Shown here: one piece after another, positions 1-12,500 of the stretch | Layout: each line of letters begins with the position of its first letter | How positions within the stretch are numbered: the first letter of the stretch is position 1 | Assembly: GCA_934045075.1 (NCBI GenBank) | Contig: OW203722.1 | Location: 14,694,796 to 14,758,795 of the forward strand | DNA from: Yponomeuta sedellus | Lineage: Eukaryota > Arthropoda > Insecta > Lepidoptera > Yponomeutidae | DNA: 64,000 nt | Direction of reading: 5' to 3' | Made by a program: the position numbers and the translations under genes | Notes under the pieces: generated by a model | Databases searched by the model: none | The model's input: the letters and a program-made list of their open reading frames with translations, nothing else | Told to the model about the DNA's origin: nothing

Positions 1-295
1 TTAGTTAACTAGATTACATTTCATTACTTTATAAAGAGGCAAAATACTGTAGGAATCTCAAGATGCATGGATGAGTAACGTAGGTAAAACCAACATGCAC
101 ACACGACGAGTAATATTCTCGCAAGAATATTGCACTAGTATATCACAACGATCTTCGAAGTAAAACTTTTATACCGCATCGTGGTAATGTATTTTCCGAT
201 CACGAATCTCAATCAACAATATTTAAGTTTGAGTCACAAAATCACAGTCCAAAGGTCTCACTGTGCACGCAATAGTCTTCAGTTGTTTGTTGTGG
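1..295 (-). other. cad: caudal 3' untranslated region (open at window edge)
   Basis: This AT-rich sequence follows the caudal stop codon. I see neither AATAAA nor ATTAAA on the minus strand, so the poly(A) site probably lies beyond the window start. Confidence 0.6.
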
Positions 296-541
296 TCACA
301 GAAGAGGTACAGGAGGGACCCCTGGCACTAGGGGCTCCGGCACTCCTTGCAACACACCTTGGTGGTAATGATGATGGTGCATCATGCCGTTCATCATCTG
401 CTGGTGATGAAGCATGGTGGCGTGGTGGAGCTGAGCGTGCTGGAGCGACGCATGATCGCCCTTCTCCTTCATCACGACCTCTTCACGCTTTTTGACTTGT
501 TTTCTCTCCTTAGCTCGCCGATTTTGGAACCATATTTTTAC
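296..541 (-). CDS. cad: caudal coding exon 3 (recognition helix and C-terminal tail)
   Basis: A TTTCACAG acceptor (549-542) leads into [15 protein letters not shown], the recognition helix, followed by a basic stretch, a His/Met-rich tract and a Pro-rich end. The TGA stop is at 298-296. The frame continues exactly from exon 2. Confidence 0.94.
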   Translation of the reverse strand, partial: VKIWFQNRRAKERKQVKKREEVVMKEKGDHASLQHAQLHHATMLHHQQMMNGMMHHHHYHQGVLQGVPEPLVPGVPPVPLL

Positions 542-3500
542 CTGTGAAACCAATAGTTCTTTATTTTCGATACTTACGCTCTGTTGCTGTTAAAATAATG
601 GTTTTCTCTATCTACTTCTACTTTTTGTTAAGGAAATAATTTCAATAACTAGCACTCATAGTCTATATTAAACATGTCATTGAAATAACCTAAAACCTGA
701 AAGCAACTCCTTCAGTATTTGCATTACTTTGCAAAGTTAAAAATTAAAATTTATTTTTTTTATTATTTATAGAAGTAAAAGTAACTTTCAAAGTTGTGCG
801 AAAAGTGAAAAAACAACTAAGAACCGTTGAGTTGTCAGCTTGACTCGTCGTTTGTGATTCGTTGTATATTTTAGGCTCAAAGGCCAAAGTAACCGCCTAA
901 AAAACATACAATAAATACCTCTACAATTCAATTAGTCTTCGCGTGACCGTGGAAATCTTAGTTCAGTACAATATACGGAGCTAATACACCTCGTCAATTT
1001 AATTACAAATTCGTGCAAAACTATCAGAAGGTACAGTGACCCGTTGCCATAAAATTTATTTTCATCGCTCTACCATCAATCAATAAAGAATCTCAAGAAT
1101 TTTCGAAGTCTCAATGAAATGGGGTACCCCATTGCAAATGTTACTTGAGGATCAATCAGAAAACATCTATTAGGTATCACTTATCAATTTGTTTAGGGTT
1201 ATAGCGCAACATTACACAAACACCAACAGTTGGTTTTTGTAATACGCCATAACTTGAATGTAGCATATTGTAATACATAAATACATAATAGCCCGGTACG
1301 AGTACATTTCACATCTACCCTTAATTGCGGTTAATTATGAGACTGGTTGATATTAACGTTAACTGAAGATAATAATAATAATATTGGCCTTTTTGCATCT
1401 ACTTAATGAGATGATTTATACAGCGTCCGGTGGCATCCACTCCGACGCTGTAGTGCCTGGGACATGGTTTTATAGATGGTGTAGGCTTGCCCAGCACCTA
1501 TACCATCCTGACAGCTTAGTCGGCCTAGCCTACAGGAAAGAAACTAATAATATTATTATTAATAATAATAATAGTATTATTATTATTAATAATAATAGTA
1601 TTATTATTATTAATAATATTATTATTATTAATAATAATATTATTATTATTAATAATAATAATAACTGACGATACCTAATAAAAAAAAGCTTTCAGTCTTG
1701 CGACCGCCGCGCATCTTCTTGTAAAATATACAATAAAGCGCTAATTATTGTGCTGTAATAACTTTAGTGATATTTATTAAAAGATCCGGCAAAACTTAGG
1801 TAATATGGTTATCATACTAGTTATACACAGATATTTATACGACGCGCCGTGGGAACATAGGTCGATCGGCTAAAGGAACAATCTGTGGAGATACATACAG
1901 ATCATAATAACCATAGTTTGCACACGACACAATCACTTGTACTGGTCCCAAACTAGGATACCCTGTGCTGTGGTAACCCAATCAACCCATAATGGTCCTT
2001 GTAACTTCATACATTAGTAAAAACAATTCCATAATAGTTTAGAAAACTTGTGGGCCACTCTTTAAAAAGGCTCATGGGACGTATAACAATACGTATAATT
2101 TAAAAACCTATTTAGAGGCTAAAAATTTCACCCATGCCGGGATTCGAACCCGCAACCTCTGGCTATCCGTGCCAGCGCTCTACCAATTGAGCCAATGGGC
2201 GACTCACGGCATCAGTGAAATTTCGAACCTCTTTACACTATTCTCTGTATTACGTACAGGCAACGACATCTGACTTAAGCAAATTGCATTACTTACAGCC
2301 CCGACCACCTACTTTGCAGTTAGGTTTTAACATCGGAACGATATCACTTATGTTATCATCGATATCACCGATGTTAAAACCTAACTGCAAAGTAGGTGGT
2401 CGGGGCTGTAAGTAATGCAATTTGCTTAAGTCAGATGTCGCTGCCTGTACGTAATACAGAGAATAGTGTAAAGAGGTTCGAAATTTCACTGATGCCGTGA
2501 GTCGCCCATTGGCTCAATTGGTAGAGCGCTGGCACGGATAGCCAGAGGTTGCGGGTTCGAATCCCGGCATGGGTGAAATTTTTAGCCTCTAAATAGGTTT
2601 TTAAATTTGTTCCTTAGCACGGGTTAGTGCATTAAAAATAAAAATAGTATAATACGTATAATGTACGTCTATAGTTGTACGTCCCACGTATACTGTAATC
2701 AAAGGTGCTTACGCCTATGCAATCCTGAACTCTTCCCAATTTTTCGTTTTTCTTGACTTTAAACGCATACGGGAACGGACGTATGTAGCCTCGAAGACCT
2801 ATTTCGCTTGGGAAGAAACGAAGAAGAATATGCTTAGTTGGCAGCCAACTTACATTAGTCGAAAAGCACAGGAAGAAGAATAGATTTGAACGCAGGATAG
2901 CAGTGGACGAGACACTGGTAGGGGAAGTTAATATGACGAAAAGAGGCCTATGCCCATGGCCTATGCGAACGGTGGGCTGGACACACAGATAGAGATAGAC
3001 AAGTGCGAATCGAACTCACGATCTCGCGCACTTACATTATTATAAATAGTGTAGGAATCGGGTCGCAGTTGTTTCCGAGCCCCGATCTTCAAAGTCTATT
3101 TTTATGATATAATTACAAATGTACCTACACATAACTTTCAGATTTTCCTCGTATCGTAGTACAACACAATATTACTTGCCGAATATCCTTATGAATTTAT
3201 TATTATTATTCATTTATTCGTTAGCGTCCATTTCTCGGCTCCGTAGGTCATCATAGGTGGGACGCACTGGTTGAAAACTTTCGTTTTCAAACATTGCAGT
3301 ATGGATCACGAGAAGACTCAGCGTAGTTTCCCAAACGCTGCACAGCCGAGCTGGATCCTCCTCTTGGCCTCCCTCTCGAAATTCTTTTTACCTAACTGCA
3401 AAATCTACCCGAGTTAAGTGTATTCAGAAACGATTTCGAGAAGGTGAACATGTATGACGACCGGTACTGGATTAATGTGGCCATTGATCATGACTTTGGT

Positions 3501-6500
3501 TTTGTCCAAATTCATGCCAAGACCGATACATCTCATCGCGATACAGACCTCGGTATAACGATAATCTACTTGGCATCGCTGTAAGGATTCCAGAACAGCC
3601 CAGGTTTCGACAGAGTCCAAGACCTTCTCATAGTCCATAAAGGCCAGACACAGGGGCTGATTATACTCTCTGCACTTCTGTGCGAAGAGTGTAATCAGCC
3701 CCTGAGCATTTCTTCTTAATCTGACTCACTGTGTGAATGTGGTCTATGGTGCCATATCCTCCGCGAAACCCAGCCTGTTCTAGCGGTTGGAACTCGTCGA
3801 ATCTCCTGGCGAGACGATTCGTGACCACTCGTGAAAACAACTTATAGACATAGCTCAGGAGCGAGATGAGTCTGTAATTTTTAAGAAGGGTTTTGTCACC
3901 CTTCTTAATAAAGAGCACCACAAACTCCCGGTCCACGCCGTTGGAGTTTTCCCACAGTGTTGAAGAGTTTCTGTCATTCCTGTATAACAGGGGCTCCTCT
4001 AGCTTTCATAAGCTCTGATGTTATTCCGTCCTCACCGGGGGCTTTTCCATTTTTAAGCTGTCTCAGAGCTAACACAATCACGTCTTGACTGATGTCAGGC
4101 AGTTCGTCGGTATAGTGGCGTGTCATGGTGGCTCTGGAATCGTGGTCGTCTCGTCGGGAATGAGGGGCATGTGCAGCGCATAATCGGCCATATAAATCCT
4201 CTATTTCAGCGGAGATCTCCGGCTTCGACAATACGGTCTTCCCGTCGTGCGTTTTAAGCTTCGCCAGCAACTTGGCAGGAGCCACCGCTCCTCGTCGCTC
4301 AGGGTTTCAACCATATTGTGTAGGGTCATGTAAGCGTCGTCGGTGGGCTCAAAGGCAACAAATCTATCCCCGAGAAGCTGCTGGAACTTCTCGGTGCCCG
4401 CCATGATTTGGATTGGGTTTGGTCGGAGCGTCGACTTCATCAGACGGCTTCACTCAAGCTTCAAGTTGATATTCAGGTAGCCTTGGAGAAGCCGGTGATT
4501 GGATCCGGTATTAAACCTGTTGATCACTGAGACATCTCTGAATATATTGCTTGCTATCCGTCATGATAAAGTCGATCTCATTTTTAGTCACAGTGTCGGG
4601 GCCTTGCCATGTCCACTTCCTTTGAGGCTGAAAGAGTTCATCAAGAATAGTTCCTCTTTCTCATCGAAGTTGACAAGCATATGCCCCCCGTGAATCCTGA
4701 CGCCATAACCATGCGGGGCTATTCGGGACTCGTTGCCACTCTGGGTTCCCACCTTGCCATTAAGTCCCCCATAACAACGTTGAAGTGAGCCTTTGTGGTG
4801 TTATGTATGATACGTCTTCGTACATATCCTCCACTTCATCATTCGAGTGTGTCGAGGTTGGTGCGTAAACCTGAATGACCTTCATGCTGAAACGTTTAGA
4901 CAGCCGCAGGATCAGGTATGCTACCCTGGTCGACACACTGGACATTTCTTCAACGTTGTTAGAGAGGGCCTTATTGACGAGGAAACCTACTCCACCCTGG
5001 GATGTTTTATCACCCTCGCGAAAGTAGAGAAGATGGCCCGAGTCTAGGGTTACGGTGTCCTACCCCTCTACGGACTTCACATAGCCCTAGAACATGCCAT
5101 TTAATATTCTGTAGCTCCACTTCCAACTGCGCTAGATGATGGTCAAGCCTCAAAGTGCGTCCGGTGAACGTTGCCAGGGTCAGTTGTTTGTGGCAGCCTA
5201 AGGTAGCCCGGTTATTCTAAGCACCCCCTGCCCCGCCGTTATCATGGCCGCTGCCATAGCCAGGAATAGCAGGGCGGCCGGGAACTGGAGGCCGTTTGTT
5301 GGGTTGTGCCATCATTGGGGGGTAATGCCCACAATCCCCACGCAGGGCATGCGGGTTGGGGATCGCAGTTTGGTGGAATTGTACTGCAGGGGGCGCTACT
5401 GCCCACCCCCTGGTTTGTGTCCCTTAGTCGCCTTTTACGACACCCGTGGGAAGAATTTGAGTTAGTGCTATTTTTTAGGCCGACACCACACAGCAAGTGA
5501 TAGTGGGCTGGCCATATCTCGCGAAGAACTGACAATCGTTAGAGTAAACGTGTTCTTGAGTGAAGACCGCGACTCGACAAACGTAGCATAGGACGCCCCC
5601 CGACCAGGTGGGATGACGATCTGCGAAAAACTGCCGGCAGATGCTGGATGCGGCAAGCTGAAGACAAGGCGCTATGGCGCTCATTAGGGGAGGGCTATGT
5701 CCAGCAGTGGACTAATATATAGCCTGAAGAAGAAGAAGATTCATTTACTTCAGGCAAAGCCCATATAGTATTAGTAACAATAACAAATTGTGTTAGTAAA
5801 AAGTTTACAATGTATTATAGTCTAGTCCTAGCCAGCCCCCCTGCTTGTCAGCGTAAGGTGCATTGACACTCGTGGTGCTGTATGAGGCTAGTCATCCGAT
5901 CAGCCAACACCTTCAGGAGGCTACTGGTACTGACCCTTACCCTGCACATCAGGGATGCTATGCGTTTGCGGAATATTGCTTGCAAAATCATCCCTTCGCG
6001 CGTCGGCAAACATCCTCGAAGCACTGCAGCATCGGGACAGCCCCAGCAGCAACCTAAAGGCGTTGTTATATTGGATCCGTAAGGCGCTGTAGGCTTTCTG
6101 CGTGGAGCCGGTCCACAGACTGCAAGTGTAAAAGGATTGGCAAAAGGCTTTAAATAATGTTATCTTTACCTCCCCCGTACAGCGAGCAAATCTGCGGGAA
6201 ATTTAGATTCACTTGAGGGTCGAAATATGCGATTTTTGCGGTATTAACGGCCACAATTTTTTTGCGTTAACTTAGTAATTTTATTTTTTAAAAACCTATT
6301 TAGAGGCTAAAAATTTCACCCATGCCGGGATTCGAACCCGCAACCTCTGGCTATCCGTACCAGCGCTCTACCAATTGAGCCAATGGGCGACTCACGACAT
6401 CAGAGTGGGTACAGTGATATCGTTCCGATGTTAAACCTAACTGCAAAGTAGGTAGTCGGGGCTGTAAGTAATGCAATTTGCTTAAGTCAGATGTCGCTGC

Positions 6501-9500
6501 CTGTACGTAATACAGAGAATATTGTAAAGAGGTTCGAAATTTCACTGATGTCGTGAGTCGCCCATTGGCTCAATTGGTAGAGCGCTGGTACGGATAGCCA
6601 GAGGTTGCGGGTTCGAATCCCGGCATGGGTGAAATTTTTAGCCTCTAAATAGGTTTTTAAATTTGTTCCTTAGCACGGGTTAGTGCATTAAAAATAAAAA
6701 TAGTGTAATTTTATTTTTCCCAACTTTAAGGAACTACAGACAGACAGTCGGACGGACAATAAAGTGATCATAAAAGAATCCCGTTTTTTGTTTGAATACG
6801 GAGCACCTAAATTATGTCGTTTTATTTAAAATCTTGTGTGTTATAAGAGGTAAACATGATGCACAATAATACAAATTTATGTTATGATCAGAGAGATCCT
6901 GGGTTCTAGTCTCAGTATGTATCAATGACTTCGTTGTCTTAATTACTAACTTACATAAATTTGTAAACTTGTAGTAGCAATACCGCTCGCTAACAGCAAA
7001 GGAAAAGTTTACATTGGAAGCATTGACTTGAGTCTGTTAAAGTATTGACTCTGCTTCAGAGAAAAGGACTGTGCTGTTTAGTATTTTCGTTCAACGCTTC
7101 TACTGGCAGCTTTCATAAGCAGCTTCGATGTCAACCCTTACATTTTCCCACTGCATCCCGTCCCACGGGCACGGGTTTTTTGCTGCATCGAAGGAAGGTT
7201 AGGCCATACTCCACCATGGAGGCCATGTCCAGGTTGGTGGAGGATTGTAAGACAGTGACATGTCTTTCTGTTAGAAGTTATCAAGCCGCCCATACGACCT
7301 ACAGTCATTACATGACATAAGCTGCTTACGTAATAGATTATCCGATCGTGAGGGCTGCTTACCTGTCTCTCCGAGAGGCCGAGGCTTGCAGCAAGCTCAG
7401 CCTTCCGCCGAATAGTGATGTAGCGGCTGTAGTGGAACTCCTTCTCTAGCTCCAATCGCTGATGGTCGCTGTACACCACGCGGTACTTGTCCTTTGTACG
7501 CGTTTTGCCTGTAACAAGGGAATGTTGTTGGTGATCGAAAGTACAAAATTATTTCATTTTCATATTAAAATTAGTTTTATTGAAAAAATTATTTGGACTA
7601 GTACCTACGTTGTTAATTTAAAAATTTTTTAGCATAACAATATATGTAGGTAAAGCAAAAATGACATAATGCAAAATCATAGTTGCAGATCAATGACAGT
7701 TTTAAGAAAGATGAAGAAAAAACTAAAATGCACAGAATAGTTCTTCAGAAGCCTAGAAAAACCCAAGATTTTTTTATCTAGGTCTCATCTGGTTTTTTGG
7801 TTGATTACATTACCTACATCAGTGTTACACAACACTCATATCGTTGCTCATGCTCATGTTGAAGAGGTAGGTACCTCTGTAAAGACACCAGCCAGGAAAC
7901 TTGTACATACCAAGTAACTCATACATTCTTACTTATTCGGTACTTTTCTCTTCCCCTTTGCTAATACATCCCCTATTTGGTCGATGTATGTCCGCCTGGG
8001 ACGCCCCTTACTAGCCCTTCCACTCACATTCGCAATATATATTTGTTTCGTCAATCTTTCTTCCTTTATCCTCTCCACATGTCCAAACCAGCGCAACATT
8101 CCTTTCTCAATTCTAGTCAGTCAATAACTCAAGTTAATTTAAATCAAAAACATTTAATGTACTGGGTGTAACTGACCGAAGAATATTTTTTAACAAGTAA
8201 GAAAAATATAATAAAGTTACACTTAATTAACGCTGTAATTAACATGGAACAAAAAAAAGATTTGGAACATGTTAGACGTCTTTTTTCGAGCAGTAATTTA
8301 ACAGTATTTTTTAATTAAATAACAAAATTAAACCAGTATTTTAATAGGGTTCTGTACTTTAAAATTACAAAACGAAACCCATCTCTCAAGAAATGCTTAA
8401 GCAATCAACTTAAAATTAATAGATATCAAATACGCTAAGTGCTGCCTTTCACTAGGTGTGTAATAAATGCCGAAAATTCAGTTCTATTACTAATCGTTGT
8501 TGAGCTACAGAACGACAGAGCTGCGGTCACGACAAAAGTACCTATATGGGGTTAACTATGAAACCCTAAAAAGGAGCATTTATATCAACCGACGATAATG
8601 AAATTCGCTAAGCAAGAAGCCGGCACAGCAAAATTTAAGAAAAAAATTCGATACTTTCCTAGATACGATCCTAGTTTGGAACCAGGTCAAGGGATCGTAT
8701 TGTGTCGAAGTTATTATTATTATTGTTTCTTGTGTCTTGTGTTGTATTGTCATGTCTACTATTTTCGCAGTTATTTATTTGTGAAAAATCAATTTGACTA
8801 CAAAGATTTACCATGTCTTAGTCTACAAACTTTTTAATCATTTGTTCTAAACGGTCATGATGTTAGACTAGAATCACAAAAAGAATGCTGAAGACACTCT
8901 TTAAAACATAACTTTTTGAATTGGTAATTTAAAATCAGCTAAAAGCATACCACTTTTCTTTTACATTCACCTAATTCCAGCGAAATGGTACGATAGAGTT
9001 CGTTGAATGTTACCTCAGAGAACATTACAACCATTCTCTGCTGGAGATCCTAAAAATCACCTTTATGTTAAGGGCTTCAACAGCCACTTTAGTTTGGCGC
9101 GGGATTGTTCTCACCTAGAGTGTACATTGAGGGAGAGGTCTCGAGGGCCAGATAACGTTAATCCAGGCGGAGAGGCACAGAGGAATGGGGACTAGCAAGC
9201 TTAACGCCCAGCGACCACACAGAATCAAAGTGTCGACAAGCAGAGCTTTAATCGATGCGCAAAACAGTATAAGTAATTATACTATTTTTATTTTTTTAAT
9301 GCACTAACCCGTGCTAAGGACAAATTTAAAAACCTATTTAGAGGCTAAAAATTTCACCCATGCCGGGATTCGAACCCGCAACCTCTGGCTATGGCCTCTG
9401 GCACGGATAGCCAGAGGTTGCGGGTTCGAATCCCGGCATGGGTGAAATTTTTAGCCTCTAAATAGGTTTTTAAGTATAAGTAATAACAAATAAAAACTTT

Positions 9501-12500
9501 GTAATCACATATAATTAAAATCACAAATAACAGAAAAATACAGTTGTCATTACAATAAAAAAAGTTAACGCCCCCGATTTTTTGTCACACGCAGGCAAGT
9601 TTTTAAAGACTAAAAAAAAATTCTTTATCACGCATCTAGTGGTATCTTTTTTATGGATCGTCTGTCGTAGGTATTTTTTCATCTCCATTTTCATCTGCAA
9701 GGCATTCTGCAATTTATTTATGTTATTTTAACAATTATTTGTTTTTATTCGCCATTCTTTTAACAAGCTTTTATTTAAAAACCTATTTAGAGGCTAAAAA
9801 TTTCACCCATGCCGGGATTCTGGGTAAATAGTGTAATCATGTGGGTACAGTGATATCGTTCCGATGTTAAACCTAACTGCAAAGTAGGTAGTCGGGGCTG
9901 TAAGTAATGCAATTTGCTTAAGTGAGATGTCGCTGCCTGTACGTAATACAGAGAATATTGTAAAGAGGTTCGAAATTTCACTGATGCCGTGAGTCGCCCA
10001 TTGGCTCAATTGGTAGAGCGCTGGTACGGATAGCCAGAGGTTGCGGGTTCGAATCCCGGCATGGGTGAAATTTTTAGCCTCTAAATAGGTTTTTAAAAGT
10101 GTCCTAGCACGGGTTAGTGCATTAAAAATTAAAAATAGTATAATCATGTGGGTACAGCGATATCATTCCGATGTAAAAACCTAACTGCAAAGTAGCTACT
10201 CGGGGCTGTAAGTGATGCAATTTACTTCAGTCAGATGTCGCTGCCTGTACGTAATACAGATAATATTGTAAAGAGGTTCGAAATTTCACTGATGCCGTGA
10301 GTCGCCCATTGGCTCAATTGGTAGAGCGCTGGTACGGATAGCCAGAGGTTGCGGGTTCGAATCCCGGCATGGGTGAAATTTTTACCCTCTAAATAGGTTT
10401 TTAAATTTGTTCCTTAGCACGGGTTAGTGCATTAAAAATAAAAATAGTGTAAGCTTTTATTTGCTTCACTTGTGCAACAAACTGTCTACTTTGCCGTATA
10501 GGTATTCTTGCAGCTGGGTCTCAATTGAGACTTTCACTAAGTACATAGTAAAGTATCGTTCCTTCCCACTATCATGTGACATAAGCTACAGCTTATGTCA
10601 CATGATAGTGGGAAGGAACGATACTTTACTATGTACTTAGTATATATATATATATACTGTTTTTCACAACGAAAAGGCCGTTCCCTCAAAATTGAAATTG
10701 TTAACATGACATAACATCACGTTGGTATCACTGATGAGTAGGCAGAGACTAGAGGTTCACCAGGGTGGGAGACGAGAGCGACCAGTTTTTGGTAGCTATA
10801 TATACTACAGGGTAACCAAAATCACCAAGTAGGTATCAAAAATGGTATAAACGGTTTGTAGGAAAAAAAATGTATTTAATACCGAATAAATACACCCATA
10901 TTGAAAATCAAGAGTTAAAGTTGCGATTAACATAATTGAAATGTGATTGTGCTATAGATCAATATCTCTATATTTTTCAACTAGTCCGTTCACACAACAC
11001 AAAGACCAGTAAAAGGAAACTGACGGCAACGATCGAGGCTAGCCGCCATGTTTGCCTCAAAATTAACGCTTTATTTCTATCAAACGTTCCATCGGGATAG
11101 AGCTCATCTGTTTACCCTTCGAGCCCTTCTTTTGTTTGCTCTCCTAACAGGAAATTTATTTAAGTTATAATTTTCTGTCATTCGGGCAACCCGAAGAGTT
11201 TATCTATTGTCTTTGGCTTTCTTCCCGAACTTGTAAGCAAACATGTCAACATGTAATGTTGACTTTTGACCTCGTGTTAAAAGGTGATATCTTGTGGCGA
11301 AGTGTTGTGTGTTAATTAAGTTGGCTGACAGTACCTTGAGTATAGGTAATAATTTCGTATTTTTTCTTCTAATAATAAATCCATCAAATGGTTAACTCAC
11401 TTAAAACTTTTTGGGAGGTACAAACCTAATGATACATTTTAACGATTCTGAAACCATACGCCAGTTGCTTCGTCGTTGAACTGTCTTCCTATAGAAATTT
11501 TCGTCAGTGAGTGTTTCGCCGACAGAACCTTTAGACTATGAACGATTCGCCGACACAATCTTTAGACTATGAACGATTCGCCGACATAATCATTAGACTA
11601 TGTACGATTCGCCGACGGAACGTTTCGCTTGCGGGTGTTTCGCCGACCGAACCTTTCAACGGTTCACGGGCTGCTTGCTGACCGAACCGTACATGTATCA
11701 CACGTGCCACTGACACGAAATGCTCTTAAATCGCGGCACAACAGATGGAACACACTTCTAGGGCGACGAAAGTGGACTGCAAATAGTAAATTCGAAATAC
11801 CATTACATGAAATTTGTTTCAAAGGCGAACTTATCTCTTGTTAGAGATCTCTTCCAGATCTCTTCCAGCCAACCTTAGCATTGGGTGTTTAAATTAAAAT
11901 AGCGGGAGGAAGGGAGAAATATTTATACTTATACATACATAAACCTTATGACTATGTGATATCAATTATATTATAATTAAGAAGTTTAAAATTAACTGAG
12001 GCGACGGCAGCCCAGTGGGTAGAACACTGGACTCGGAAGCGTGAAACCCAGGTTCGATTCCCAGTGCGGGCATGTATTCGTGGACTTTGTTTTCATGATA
12101 TGCATTTCAAGTTATGTATGTACTACATTTGTGAAGTTACAATAGCAATACCTCTCGCTAACGTTGAAGAAAACATCATGATGAAAGCATTCAGTGGTTG
12201 AATTTGTCACGAGGTGGATACCCAGTAATTAAGCTCATACTTTCTCTCCGAGAGAAAGCCTGTGCGAGCAGTGAGACCTTTATAGGGTAAATTAAAATAT
12301 TCGTATAGGTACCAAGTTTAAAAAAAACTAATAATAACGCTTTTTTGCATTTCAATGCACTAAAAAGTAGAAAATAATTCAAGTTTCCTAATATTCAGCG
12401 GCTAAGCCAAATAACGTGGGGCGTTGTATTGGGTTTTGGTCATTGATAAATATTGAAAAATTGCTAAATATTGATTACATAACAAAACAATTTTCCACCG

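Noticed and set aside
1384..1668. Asn/Ile-rich protein
   Set aside because: Translation of a SINE fragment and an (ATT)n microsatellite.
2500..2573. tRNA gene
   Set aside because: A tRNA-like fold is present, but the same block recurs at about ten repeat loci, the T-stem has a mismatch and the anticodon loop lacks U33. Treated as a SINE-like repeat.
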